64,000 nucleotides of DNA from Albugo candida (GCA_905220665.1 CAJNAR010000168.1:310001-374000); one strand, 5' to 3'; shown: positions 45,450-58,228, counted from the stretch's first letter. Numbers and translations: made by a program. The notes: generated by a model from the letters alone, not told the origin.

Positions 45450-47489
45450 CTAAAATTGTGAGTCACGTTTTCCTACGCTGCCTCTAAGCTGTAAAATGCG
45501 TGATGCAGTGGACGCCAGCCGCTGCATGGCTGAATACTGCGTGTCAGTTACTTGACGGGTATTTTCGTCGATGCAGCAGACAGAAGCGAGTACCACGTTA
45601 TTGTCTCCAATAATCGGGAATCCGCAGTAGAATTTTTTCTTCATGCTTTGAACTACGTCCATGTCATGAAAGCGTATATCCGACTCGAGATGAGGCACTA
45701 GTAGCGGTTTGTCGTCCATAAGCAAGTGAGTACACACAGACTGGTTGCGAGGTAGCTTTAGGTGTTTAAATTGCTCATCGCTTGTTGCAACGACATGTTG
45801 AGTAGACTCGTCGATTATCATGATAAATCCGACCTGACAGTCAAGCTCCTTCGCCGCGAGACTGCACACAATGTTGAGTTCTTCGACATCTCCCATTTCG
45901 ACTAGCCTTTTATCCTTGATCATTTTAAGTCGGTCTTTTTCAGTTGTTGCTTCAAGAGGATCTGGGATGGTATCCTTGCCGCTTTTGTAATTGAGTGGAT
46001 AGGATCTTGATTCGGTGTTCGCGAGAACACACTTTTCCAAAGGAATCTGCTCGTACTTTTCTTTTCTCAGTGCATCGCAGTATTCTTTACTGATCCCTGC
46101 CAATTTCTCGGCATCATGTTCACCCTCTTGGGCAATGCTTGAATCTTCATTGTCTTGATCCAGCTCCAACAAGTGTTTCATAACGCGAATCACTGAACGC
46201 TTTTTATCTTGGTCTATGCTATTGAATGTGTCTTCGAGCATATCTGCCAGCACGCTTGCAATTGGGGACGATGGAGACGGATTTGCCACAATTGCGGGGG
46301 CCATCAGATTTTCATATGTCACATCCTCGTAATTACAAGCGTTCACACGAGCCATACAAGGGTGACAAACAAGTATGTTGGATGTTTGGTGTGTTTTTGT
46401 TTCTCGTTGTTCTATTGTGCAACACAGCAAGCAAACGTCAAATCCGCACAACTCGCATTGACCCTTTTTCTTCCCCGGTTGCTTGAAACTTTGACTGCAG
46501 GCGATACAGTATCTGTTGGAAGCTCTTACTGCTGATTTGCGTATCAAAATCTGTGCCCCAAGACGGCGACGACGCATCAAAGCATGCAACCGTGGCATCG
46601 CATTCGCCATAAGATCAAGTCGTTTTCGAGTTGTTCGAGACGTGGTTCTCGAGAATGTCGTGATAATATTGGATCCTTTTCTAGCACATTGCGCGTAGAA
46701 CAAGATACGGACGGAAGGTCTTCTCGAATTATTCTCATTCTCAGTTGTCAGTTCTCGAATTGAAAATCCAGCTACAACGTCCTGTAATTGCGATGACTTG
46801 ATCTTATTTCCACCGATATCAAAGCTCGGATTTCTGTTCTTCACTGAGCGCCAGCACTTGTAAAAGCCCTTTTGATCCGCGTCTTCAAGAATGAAATCCA
46901 AGTAGCTCCACCATTCTGTACGTGAGAAAACACTACGTTTGGAGAAGCTGGCAGACTTAAGATAAACATCACAAGTTACCACGGATGCGGATTCATGCAG
47001 AACGTGCAAAGCCGACTGATCCAACAAAGCTCTGTCAAGCTGAACTTTATCGGCGTGTTCTACACGACCGTGACTGAAATCAGAGCCGAATAAAGCAGCC
47101 ATTGTATCATTATACTGCCTTGTGTTGGGTTCTTGCATCGCATTCCGAAGTTCCCTTGCGGAACAGTTTAGTGTCCCAACTGCCATCACGTAATACAGAG
47201 CATCCTTTTTTGTACGAAAAAGAGCAAATCCATCCCGATTGCGCTTCCAGTCGCATTGTCGTGCGATGGTATCGATTTTTTTCCAATTTAGTATTTTCAA
47301 CGATTCATTTGCTAATGAGCGAAGCTTTTCTTGTGACCTTACAGAATTGCGCACGCTACGTGGAACGTGGACTTGCAATTGATCTGAGGTGTCCCTTTCC
47401 GACTTGTATGAAGTAGTATGCGAATAAGAAGCATCACGTTTATTGCGTGTTCCAGAGGTATTTGTCTGTACACTTTCTGCTGACTGCAT
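45450..47489 (-). CDS. FYVE-type zinc finger plus GAF domain protein
   Basis: One exon of 679 codons. The N-terminal 300 residues are a START-like region, as is common in oomycete FYVE proteins (inference). Residues about 330-385 form a FYVE-like finger with eight cysteines in CxxC pairs: CIACSQSFKQPGKKKGQCEL, then CGFDVCLLCC and VCHPCMARV. The basic RR/KHHCR signature that binds PI3P is missing. The C-terminal 150 residues are a GAF domain, for example DCQVGFIMIIDESTQHVVAT and VASVCCIDENTR-like strands. The set is typical of an expanded oomycete family; its ligand is unknown. The stop codon is in frame with the next gene. Confidence 0.82.
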   Translation of the reverse strand: MQSAESVQTNTSGTRNKRDASYSHTTSYKSERDTSDQLQVHVPRSVRNSVRSQEKLRSLANESLKILNWKKIDTIARQCDWKRNRDGFALFRTKKDALYYVMAVGTLNCSARELRNAMQEPNTRQYNDTMAALFGSDFSHGRVEHADKVQLDRALLDQSALHVLHESASVVTCDVYLKSASFSKRSVFSRTEWWSYLDFILEDADQKGFYKCWRSVKNRNPSFDIGGNKIKSSQLQDVVAGFSIRELTTENENNSRRPSVRILFYAQCARKGSNIITTFSRTTSRTTRKRLDLMANAMPRLHALMRRRRLGAQILIRKSAVRASNRYCIACSQSFKQPGKKKGQCELCGFDVCLLCCTIEQRETKTHQTSNILVCHPCMARVNACNYEDVTYENLMAPAIVANPSPSSPIASVLADMLEDTFNSIDQDKKRSVIRVMKHLLELDQDNEDSSIAQEGEHDAEKLAGISKEYCDALRKEKYEQIPLEKCVLANTESRSYPLNYKSGKDTIPDPLEATTEKDRLKMIKDKRLVEMGDVEELNIVCSLAAKELDCQVGFIMIIDESTQHVVATSDEQFKHLKLPRNQSVCTHLLMDDKPLLVPHLESDIRFHDMDVVQSMKKKFYCGFPIIGDNNVVLASVCCIDENTRQVTDTQYSAMQRLASTASRILQLRGSVGKRDSQF

Positions 47490-47708
47490 TGTTGAAGGAT
47501 GTTAAAGTATCGATCTCGTTCGTTAATGCGAAGAACTTTTGTATGACGAATGACATGGATAAGTCCTTCGATCTGAGCGGCTATGCCGCATCTTGATGAT
47601 ATATCTTATGCGAGGACGAGGAAGTGTAGAAGCACGGAATCGCTTTATATAGAGATGACGTCAGATCAGATGCGACATTTGTGGTAACTGATTGAATTAA
47701 AATATCAA

Positions 47709-48689
47709 ATGTTTTGGCGGAATTCCGTGAGCCACGAGCCAAGCGCCGAAGAAGTCGACCACGTAAACCAAGAAATCGAGGATCGTGAACACGAATTTCG
47801 GGCTAATTGTGACGATGGGGAAGGTAACACCTTCCAATACAACTTTGAATAGAACGCATTGCATTAGCACTTTTAGGCGATCCAATGGCATGCCACAGTT
47901 GGGGGGAATGGCTCACAGTAGTCGAAAAAGACTACACCTCCGCTGGTAAGTAGTAACTAAATCAAGCACGGTACAGAGAGCTGATACTTTCACAGCCAAC
48001 GTCTACCGCAAAAACTGCGAGGAAAAGTGCTACGCTGCATCCTGCTTTAATTTAGGACGTCTTATGTGTATGAAGGTGCTCTTCTCTATTGTTTATAAGT
48101 GGCTCAAGTTGTATTAGTGGCAGGAAAAGGTGTAGAGGAGAATGACGAGAAAGCTCTTGAACTATTTGGTGAGATTTATATCGGATGTACCTCTTTCTTC
48201 TGACAATCCAGCTTTGTTCAGAGAGGTCATGTGCAAAGAAACATGCCCAGGCTTGTCACCATGCTGGTTTTATGTATCTGGAAGGCATTGGGACACCCAA
48301 AGTACGTCAGAATGGTACGACTCCGAAGCGGAGTAGTACATTGATTACCGTGTTAGGATGTACTTCGCGGTCTTGCGGGACTAAAAACTGCCTGCAAGCT
48401 GGATGATGCTGGCAGTTGTAGCAGAGTTGGCTCATTATACCTGGATCCTCCAGCGATGGAGAATGGGGAGCAGAGTGAGTTATTGCAGCGGGATCCGATT
48501 CGAGCAAAGAAGTACTATGCAAAAGCTTGTGATGCAAATTTTGCCCCCGCTTGTTATAATTTAGCCGTAATGTTCAAGAATGGGGACACTGGTGTTGAAA
48601 AAAATGAAAAAATGTATGAGGAGTATAAGAAAAAGACCGAGCAGCTTGTAAAACAAGCTAAAGGAATGCTCGGAGTTAAAGTTGCATGA
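47709..48689 (+). CDS. Sel1-like repeat protein, COA7-like
   Basis: Reads from the ATG at 47709. Exon 1 (47709-47823) joins 47877 over a 53-nt intron, and further exons follow to 48689. Repeats with spaced cysteine pairs are visible: DPMACHSWGEWLTVVEKDYT, NVYRKNCEEKCYAASCFNLG, KHAQACHHAGFMYLEGIG and YYAKACDANFAPACYNLAVM. This matches the mitochondrial COA7/SELRC1 family, which helps assemble cytochrome c oxidase and binds heme. The last repeats end in a lysine-rich tail. The middle junctions (48060-48460) are approximate. It is preceded by the divergent FYVE-GAF gene. Confidence 0.75.
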
Positions 48690-48863
48690 ATCGACTGGAA
48701 ACGCCTTAGCATCAGTTTGAATGACACATTGCCTCCATTTGGTTTCAACAACTATGGAAGCTGAATCGAATGCAGCGAGCAAGAACTAACAAACGTAATG
48801 CATTTGCGCCTTGCCGAATTGCATTGTTCGTCTACACATTGCGAACATTTGATGAATCAAATC

Positions 48864-51093
48864 TTATCTCAAGGAGCCTCTGCTGGACACCGAAACCATT
48901 TGTTCGAGCTTTTTTTCATAGTCGCTCATTCTTTTTAGCATTATGCTGGACACAGTATAAGACTTGGCGTTGAATACCCGCTGTATATTTGCGGATTGAG
49001 TGTGCGACATTCGACATGCGGCGTCTATTGAAGTGTTCATGCATTGAAGCTGCAGTCGTGCATTGAGTTTGCTTTCCCACTCGTGTACACGATCGCGTAG
49101 CTGAGCTTCCACGTCAGGTGCATCATCTGCCACCGAGCTTTTCTCGAAAGTGTTGAGGACTTCGTGAATGCGTGCGGTTTGGTCGGTTGAAAGCTTTTGC
49201 GACAATGAGTGTTGAAGTGCTGCACTTGAACGAACGCTCCCATTTACTTCATCCGCAGACACTTGTTGAGCATCTGAAAAGCTGACGATTTCTGCTGAAT
49301 TTATCCTCGAAGTCTCATCATTTTTGTAGGGACTCGCAATTACCATTTCTTCAAAATCGGATGAAATGTCGAGCAACCCAACGTCACTGTCGAGTTCTGT
49401 TCGGCGCTCTACTTCTGACTCAGAAGACGAGCTGAAGTTCATTATTGCGTCTTCACATACTTCAGCTTGTGATGAAGCATCTCCAACCTGGATAGACTTA
49501 TCCTCCTGAATTGAGGCTATATGCGTCGTCTGAGTCGAGGCGTCCAACAATTGGACTTTTGCTGCATCATTATCACTTTCTGCATAAGGCACGACCTTGT
49601 TCAGCTTTGCTTGTCGTTCAGCGTCCTGCGCCCGAAGTTGCTCTAGTTCAGCTAAAAGTACATATTTCTCATCGATTGTGATCGTGATTTCACGTTGTGC
49701 AGTTTTGAGTTCTTCCTGTAGTTTGTGGATCAAAGGCTCCAGCTGTTCCAACTTCTCTTCCGACGGGTTTGACTCTTCATAAAACAGCTCAACGTTAGTG
49801 TCTGTACCGGAGCCTAAAAGCTCAGATGAAACAAGCGGTTCCTCTTTTATCAGCATAGATTTGCGAAGTTTGAGAAAGTCAACCTGTTGAGCGAGATCCT
49901 CCACTTCTGTCGCTAACTTGGCTCTCTTCTCCGCAACGTTTTGTAATTCGTGTGTTGCAGCCATGACTTTGGCATCAAGATCATTTACAATAGCGTTTTT
50001 GCGTGCGATGGTACTCTGTTCATTTGAAAGCATTTCGTTAATTTGATCAAATTTCTCGGATGCCCGTGTAGCTTCCTGCTGAATAGCATCCATTTTTTCT
50101 TGGGTGACCTCCTCAATCCGCTGTAATAATCCTTTAAAGATATCATCGTTTTCCTCCTTATCCAAGTTGTGATCATTGCTAGTGCATCCTTCGTTTCCAT
50201 TTCTTCTCTCTTCACTTTTATTTGTCTCGAGCCGTGGGGTCCTTGACGATGAGTGTCGCCGCATTATGTGCTGAGACAAATAATTTCCTGGTAGGAATAC
50301 TTTACCACATATTCCACATTGCTGCACGTTCTCAACGTGTGGATGATATGTGTCTTTCTCTTCATAGTCATTGTGTTGCATTTCCTCTCCATCCAAAGGA
50401 TCTACGGGATAGCATCGCTTTTGTGTTTCAAGTCGCTACAGTAATATTATGCTAACCTTTGATGCTCGGATTGTTGCCAAATCGATCCAAGATAATACGC
50501 TCTATCGCTTCGAATGCACTTGGACTAGACCTAGTAGCAAGCTTAGATTGATGCCAGTATCGATCGTGCAGTTCCCTCACCCATGCGCCTCCAATAAAAC
50601 ACATATGTGCTGCATCACCTGGTGGAATTGCTTCTTTTCCTGACGTAGTTTCTTGCATGCGCGTTTCTTTTTTATAACGCATTCTCGCAGACAATCCTTC
50701 TCACTGTCAAATGTTATGTGAGCTCATCCAAAAACCTCAATGCACAAAGTCTCACAGCTCCTGCTCTCGTGTCTGACGCATCATATGGTTGACATCAATA
50801 GCGTCTTGTGATCTCAGATAGAAAATGTATTCCAACGAGAGCTGTAAGATGCGAATGATGTCCCATAAACTAGCATGACCATCCTCTTGTAATCGAGGCC
50901 TTCCATGCGTTACCGACGTTTCGGAACGGGGAAGCTTACAAAACGTGAGATGAAGTGAAAGACGCTCGAGTGTAGCTGTATCGCTCTGTGCGATAATCTT
51001 GTTAATGTCGATTGAGCTGATGAGCCGCCAGTTGATCGGCTCGACGCGTTCTCGCCAGCAGAAACGATCGGGTAAATCTCTCGAACTTCTCAT
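48864..51093 (-). CDS. DZIP1-family basal body protein
   Basis: Exon 1 starts at the ATG at 51091-51093 and has the DZIP1 N-terminal motif, REVEPINWRLISSIDIN-like in sequence (INWRLISSIDINKIIAQSDT), then LHLTFCKLPRSET and IIRILQLSLEYIFYLRSQD. A second exon (about 50710-50605) adds a coiled coil (EKDCLRECVIKKKRACKKLR). The last exon (about 50440-48864) has one C2H2 finger, CGICGKVFLPGNYLSQH followed by IMRRH, and then a long coiled coil. Family members sit at the ciliary transition zone and centriolar appendages in animals. TQT and SIQV motifs at about 49495-49535 look like LC8 dynein light chain sites. Exon joins near 50605-50440 are approximate. Confidence 0.8.
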
Positions 51094-51177
51094 TTAGCAC
51101 AGAACCATCGACAATTGGCCACTTTGGCGTCACATGCATTGCTGATTGGTGCATCGTGTCATTTTGAAAGCGATGTC
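51094..51177. promoter_or_regulatory. 84-bp divergent promoter between DZIP1 and C2CD3 homologues
   Basis: Only 84 bases separate the two start codons, so the promoters and leaders must overlap. ATTGG elements, the reverse of the CCAAT box, occur in CAATTGGCC near 51114 and GATTGGTG near 51145. Their presence is seen in the sequence; binding by NF-Y is inference. Confidence 0.6.
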
Positions 51178-54100
51178 ATGAAGCACGCCAATCAAACTTC
51201 CAGAATGCCTAAAGCATTGTTGAAACAGTCTATTCGAAGCGATTCAGAGACCAAAGACATATCATCTCAACAAAAACTCTTCTTTCGTGGATGCTCATTG
51301 CCACCAAAATTGCTCAATGACGCACCCAAATGGCAAACAGGAATGCTGTCTCTCGCATTGTCAAAAGTCAGAGTTTGTGAAGAAAGTCGACACATTTTTC
51401 CAAAAAATGTACTAGTTCGAGTGATATGGTGGGGAGAAGATCGTCCCGGACAGCTTTTTCGCCCAAAGTGTAGCTATGAAGCATCACCTAAAGCGAATTT
51501 CAAAAGCGAAGAAGATGAAACACAAGGCTCGTATAAAAGCTGGCAAGATTGGGTCATTGAATACGCAATTGTAGTGCCTCCCTCTCACTTTTACGTGTAC
51601 CTGCAAGATATGGTATGCATCGCTTTCGCATCCTACGAATGGATCGTATTTCTAATTACATCTATAGAGAGAGCTTATGGCTGATATGATTGATCCAAAG
51701 ACGCGGCGTGTGATTGGTAAAGCTCGAATTCCTTTGTGTAGGCTACTTCCCGGTGATGGTGTAAATCCAGAATGGCAGCCGTTGCATTCGGCGTCGTATC
51801 CCATTTATTCGGTGGCAAGTACGCAGAAGGATCCAAACACTCATAGTAACAATCGGCAGGTGCTGGGTCAACTTTTTGTCATGATCTCTATTCAATGGAA
51901 TCAGGAACAGCATTACATACAAGATGATACATTTGAACGTCGCAACGACTTTACTCGGATTGACACAAGTGAAGCTAGTGACAACAATCACAAAAGCATG
52001 GACTCAGTGAGCCCAAAAGACGAAAGATCTGATCATTCAATTGATCGTTATGAGGATGATTGTGATTTGAACGAGGAGTCTACCGATCATCACGCAACAG
52101 CACCAGAGATGCATTACAAAATGCGCGCAGGGCTTGATCTCAGCGGTGATACAAAGCTGCGAGCCTTGATTTTAAAAGGAAAGGAGCTTCGAAAAATGAT
52201 GCAAGTCGCAAAACGCACATCAATACCTGATTCATCTCGTCCTGAGTTGATCACGAATATTGATGGTGCAGGGTCTATCTACGCTGATCATACTGACTTG
52301 AGTGAAATCAGAAATGAGGTCGCCATTTCGGCATGTTTGGCAAGATATCAAGCAATGTCTGCATTACACCCCGCTTCCGTGAGTATGTCGAGAAGTCATT
52401 TGGACAACAGCGTCATGACTGGCATACTTCACCTCAAGTCACTACAAGTCGACACAGATTTTCTTAGACGCTTTAGAAGATTCATTCAAATAAAATCCTC
52501 ATGGGATCATCGCAGTCCAGATAAGCAAAAATCGGATCCGGTACTGAACGTATCCATATTCTATCAGTACGAAAGTCAAGCAGGCAATAGTGCCGATGAA
52601 ATGCATTTACTAGCAGATTGCTCATTGATTCTTTCCCACACTCTGCTGGCAGGGAAAGAGAAGGTGGAAGTCTGGTCAGGCTTGGAACGGCAAAGTGAGA
52701 ATTGCGCTGCTGCATCAACCTTTCTTCTTGAGCGCAATGTTCCAGGTCGTGAAGGCCTATGTATATGCGTCCAGCTACATCTTCGGCAGAGGGCATCTAA
52801 AAGCACTGGGAGTAATAAGATTGGTTTGAAAGGTCAGCGAGCCATCGGAATATGCAGCCCAGGCGAACACCACATTCCACTGTTCTTCACATCACCTGGC
52901 TCACTTCCGAGCTCGAAGCTACTCAGAAACAATAGTCTACATCGAAGGACAAGAGACTCACAAGCAGTTGGCCTCATTTCGCTCGACTTGGAACTTCCAC
53001 AATCCAATCGAATCCCACAAGCAGTCAGTAGTGAAGATATCGATTCACCGATCTCTGATCCAACTTCATCTGAATTAGAGTCCATCAGTTCATCGATCCA
53101 TTCAACTCCGCTGCACGATCAAGATACGGGTCGTGACAAGGAGACTTTGATGAAAAATAATGCACTAGTACTTGATACAATCAGTTTAGACTCGGAGAAG
53201 CTTTTATTGTCCGAAACATTTCGTCAACAAGGCAACGAGTGCAGATACATACAGCTTCGGTCCACCATTCCTCAGCTCGGAGTGCAGAATACGAACGACA
53301 TACGCATGGATACAGAGGAAGAATCTAGTATCTGTCTAACACGCAAGCTTTTTGAGCTAAACGACAAACAAGTTGTTGACTCGGAGAAGAAGCGAGAAGC
53401 AGACTTTGGTCAGTACATGAAACTACTTCCTCGACTTGCGTCAAATGCCCTGCTTCAGCATCAGAATCAAGTGATTGTGTTTGAAGTATGGCTATTACTA
53501 CCGAGGAGCAGGAGCGATTCCCATGAATTCCGATCGAAACATCTTTTGGGACTTGTCAAAGTACCTTTTAGTAAAGTCTTTGATTCGTACATCAAAGGTG
53601 GCAATGAAAAGACTTTGACAGATATTTCAATAGAGCATATTTGCGCTACTCACTCAAGCTGTTGGCCAATTCAGCATCCACTTTCCGAAGCGGAACTTGG
53701 CTATCTAAGTATCACAATTTTGAGCGGAACAATCAAACAAGTAAGTCCTTGATCAATTCTCAATATTTTGTTTTGTAGTGAAATGGTAATTGTAGATAAA
53801 AGCTTTTCGGGTAGCTCAAAATGGCATCAGAGTCCTTCAACGTCGAATTCGTCAATTTCTTAGCAATAAGAAAAGAAGAAAATGCAATGCCTTAATTGTA
53901 AAAGAGCAGAAAGCCGCGAGCTTCCGAATAGAAAGTCAAAATGGTCGCTTGACATTCGCAATGCGTGGAGGACTGACCTTCAATCATGAGCATAAAGTGG
54001 TATGTCAGATAGATGGACGACTCAATTTCATGGCATCAGTCAAAGCAGATGTAATGGCTACGATTCCTTTCCGAATTTTGTGGGATCAATGCCTCTGTGA

Positions 54101-57100
54101 GCAAAGTATCACCGTCCATTACAAACTACCAAGCATTCTTGAATCTTACGGCAAGCACGAGAACGTGTTATCACGAGCAAAATTAGACCTTACATTATGC
54201 TTGCTTGACGACGATTGTGTCATTCAACGTGGGCAAGCTGTTATAGAAATCCATCAACTTATCAAAGCCGGCACACTCGACATATCGAAAGAGCTCGACA
54301 TTCCAATTACTTGGTGTCCTAGAGATAGTTCCAGTCTCAATTCCGATTTTGATTTGACTCCACCAAACATCTTACCAATTCGGCTTCACTTCGGTCAGTT
54401 TACTTCTCATACATTTGCTGAAGAAGGTAATGGAATATCCATTCCGAAAGATAACCTGTTGGTTCCGAGACTCTGGGTACAAAGAGAGAATCTGACCTCT
54501 CCACATCTGGAATTGCATCTTATTGTACGTTCCCTTGCAGGTTTACAACATCTCCTTGATACGTGGTGGCAATATGTGGACGATAATCCGATGGAAAATA
54601 ATACTTTCGGATCGCTCTATCGAGATTTACAACACTTGAGCATGAAAACGACATCCACGAATGTAAAGAAGACAGCAGGAGATTCTAAGCTACAGTTTGA
54701 ATACTGTGTTTGCGTTGGTAGTCAGCTTCATCACAAGCTACGAGTCGATTCCAAAGTCAGAAACAACGAAATGATGAAATCTTCTTGCATTCTCAGATTC
54801 GATGCAAAATCCCTTTTGTGGTGGGCGCGCTTTTTTTCTCCTCCTTTATCTCTACAATCTTTACTTCAGGATAGAAATGCTGAGTTTGCTCACTTGGATT
54901 ATCAAATAATCGACATCACCGTCCATTCCGAATGGATTCGATACATACAACAAGCAGACTCGTCCTTGGAGATTTCTCTTCGCCTTTTAGATGTAGAGAA
55001 GCTGGCATCGATTGAGCTTGGAATGGTCTCGATCCCCCTTTCATCCATACTGTGCCGTCAAAATGGAGTGGAAGGGATTTTCCCTATTCAAGTCGGCGCA
55101 TCATTGCCACACTCACGGGTACACCAACTGAGCTTGGGTAGATTGAATGTTCAATGTGCTCTTGGCCCCGAAAACGCAAACATTGACGAGGGCATCACAT
55201 CACATCTCCTCGAAGAAAAATGTGAAAATGTGGGAGATCAAGAAAAGAAGGCAATGGCACGACTTGAAATCGTAATTGAGGAAGCCCGACATCTTGTACG
55301 TCCAAAGGATGATCACAGTGAGCTACCACCAAGCACTTTTGCACGTGTGGAGTGGTCAGTGCCACCGTCCTCGCCAGATGAAGAAAAAGGCGAGTTCCAA
55401 CTACAGCCATTGACTGATTCGGAAACTCCATTAATATCATGCTCCTCGAATCCCGTCTACGCATTTGTGAAGACAATCACATTCCCATACACAGCAGGCT
55501 TGTCAAATGAAGATAATTGGCGACAATGGCTTAGCAGACAAGCGCTAAAAGTTGCTATCTATGTCAAGGAATCGAGCCATAATCAGATGTCAGCCAATAA
55601 TGAACCTGAGCTAATTGGAACTGCAGTAGTGGACCTTGGTGTACTTGACAAGAAAAGCTGGAATGAGATCAACGGCTGGTACCATATTCAGCACCCTGTG
55701 TGGCATCAGTCATGTGGGCAATGTAAAGTTCGAGTGCTTCTGCAGATTGATTCGGATAGTTCCGCGCTTGAAATGGAGAACAGTGGTTCGTTGAATTTGC
55801 TCTGTGATCGGGTAAACAATACTCTGGAGCCAACTACCCAGCCTGGAGACATTTCAGGCAACAGGGACGTACAATCTGTACATTTGGCAGCGAAAGAGAT
55901 CTGTGAACGACTTTCGAAGCTATCAAGAGGACTTGATTCTTCTAGCTATCGCTCTGATAACTCGCTTTCTCGCAAATCAAATTCGGATTTCGGGGATAGT
56001 GGAATTTCTTCACTAATAGAAGAGGGAGGCGGTTCATCGAAAGAGTCGAAAATAGAGAAATTGGGAAAGACTGATGCTAAATGCTCGAAAACTCTACTAG
56101 ACGACAACCAAGATGTGCATTCTATGTTTGAAGCCAGAAGTTGTACGAAACCTTTCATCGTATCATTCCAAGAGCCATTGACATTATCCTCACTTGGTAT
56201 TCAAGAAACCTCTCCACGCTCGTCGGTAGCAGACACTCGTTCGATGAATGACGTAAGTTTGAGGCAAGATCAGCATCAAAGTCTACTTACGGAAGACAAA
56301 AGCCTCATCGAATATATGCCGCGGGAAGTGACACCTTCAGCAAACCAAACTTGTCCGGAATTGAAATCACGCACTGCAAGAGCTTCCATCAAACCCATCG
56401 ATATCGACTTGGAGACCGACTTTGTAATGCCTTGCATACCAAAAGCAAAGACGACCTCAGATGAAAGTTATATTCTACCGATTGACGATGGCAGGATGCG
56501 ATCTGTTAGATTCGATGAACAAAGTTTTATACCGGACTTTGATGAGGCAATTTGGCCATTTGATAGTACAAAGTCTGAACTTCCAGCTACAAGTTCCCAG
56601 CTTCCTGCTGATTTCTCAGCTATCGAGCCATCGAGCTTTCCACCTGGCGCAAGTCAAATCGAAGATATGGATACCGAAGCTGAATTACCTGATGAAATAT
56701 CAAGCGACAATCTCGATAATGAGATCTCGAGAGAATCATATGGACGAATGACTCAGTGTGTGGCTGCCTCGGACACAAAAGAAATTGACTTTGAAGATAC
56801 CGAAATTGTGAAATCAAAGACCGCAACCGAATGTATCACGAAAGAGATCGGGACCATAACTAGGGATCTGGAAGCAGATGTCAAGGATCAGGAGCAAGTA
56901 TCCAACTCGAAGAATTGCACTCCGATACAGCGAGAAGATAATTGGGCTGGGATCACCGCATTCGAGGCCGAAGCTAGCTTTGGAGCGATCATACTTTCCA
57001 AATGTCGCGTAATGAATGAATCGACGGGAGCAAACACTTGTGAAGTGAAGTGTACGCAAGCTTGTTTCGTAGAGAAATATGATGTTGCAATCCAATACGA

Positions 57101-58160
57101 CGATTTAGACAAGACCAATGAATTAGATGGACAATTTTTGGATACTACAGAGCCTGAAAGTAGTAATTTGGTTGAGTTGGCTGACGCTGCGACTCAGACA
57201 GACTTTGACGATCAGAATGTTTCTTCGGATGGTGAGCCTCAGCTAAACAAATTATCTGCAGACCAAAGATGTGATACAGCGACCCAAACCAGCCAAATAA
57301 TCGAAGAAAAGGATCGAAATGACTTGGCACCATATTTCGATCAAACTGAAGAAGACAAAAGCTGTACACAGACAAAGACAGAGCCAATCATGACGGATTC
57401 TAGCGATAGTCAAGGTGCCACGAAACCATCTGAGCAACAGGATCAATCTTCCATGTTCTCTTCTCTAAGTGGAATTACATTACAGTGTTTGATACAGAAA
57501 ATTGACGCGATGCATGAATTACTTCAACAATTACGCCACACGTATCAGATTACACCCAGCCGTACTAGCGATCGCGCTACCAGTGAGCTCGAACAACAAG
57601 TCTCATTCTGTCCGGTACCTGTACACAATGCACTTCCAACTCATCAGCCAGATAACACGAATCGAGTCGAACACAAAGCAAATACTTGTGATCGTATCAA
57701 TCAAGCGTCCATTGTACAGACAAGCTCTGGTGGCTTGATTCCTCTTGAAGACTTTGGTAAAATCAAAACTCAACTATCAAGTCCATGCAACACCCGCGAC
57801 AAAGATATAACAAATGTTTTCAACATGGAATATCATAGCGATCTCATTCAGTCTCCTTCTTGTGCTGAGACGGAGCATAACAACCCAATTAATGCTGCTT
57901 TTGGGGACCCGACTTTCTCATACGAAAGCATACTTGCTATGTCTGCTTCAAATACTGTCAAGAATCCCCGAAATGCATCACTTGATCCAAGTAGCAAGTC
58001 AGAGTGGATATCGCGCGCTCGATCACTTTTTGCCGATTCCGAGACCGAACGCATTGCACGTATTATGAACATCAACTTGGACTCTTTTATTTCCGATGAT
58101 GATTATGACGATAGTGAAGAGGAAAAAAATGACTTTGAAGAGAGTATGTTCAATTTGTAA
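51178..58160 (+). CDS. C2CD3: C2CD3 homologue, centriole distal-end protein
   Basis: Three exons, 51178-51612, 51668-53740 and 53796-58160, joined by two 55-nt GT-AG introns in frame, give about 2290 residues, close to the 2353 of the human protein. The N-terminal C2 domain has VLVRVIWWGEDRPGQLFRPK, then a segment matching VIGKARIPLCRLLPGD. Further C2-like domains follow in exons 2 and 3, including CNALIVKEQKAASFRI and GTAVVDLGVLDKKSW. Animal C2CD3 is needed for centriole elongation, distal appendages and ciliogenesis, so this should act at the zoospore basal body. Three TQT motifs lie in the acidic C-terminal part (57192-57200, 57282-57290 and 57366-57374). It has no ATG upstream at the open frame from 51115, so 51178 is the likely start. 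Confidence 0.87.
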
Positions 58161-58228
58161 AACCTCGCAGGAATCTTTCAGACGGAGGGGATTCAACCTT
58201 TATCGCAAAGTTTGAAGTTGAACTTGTG

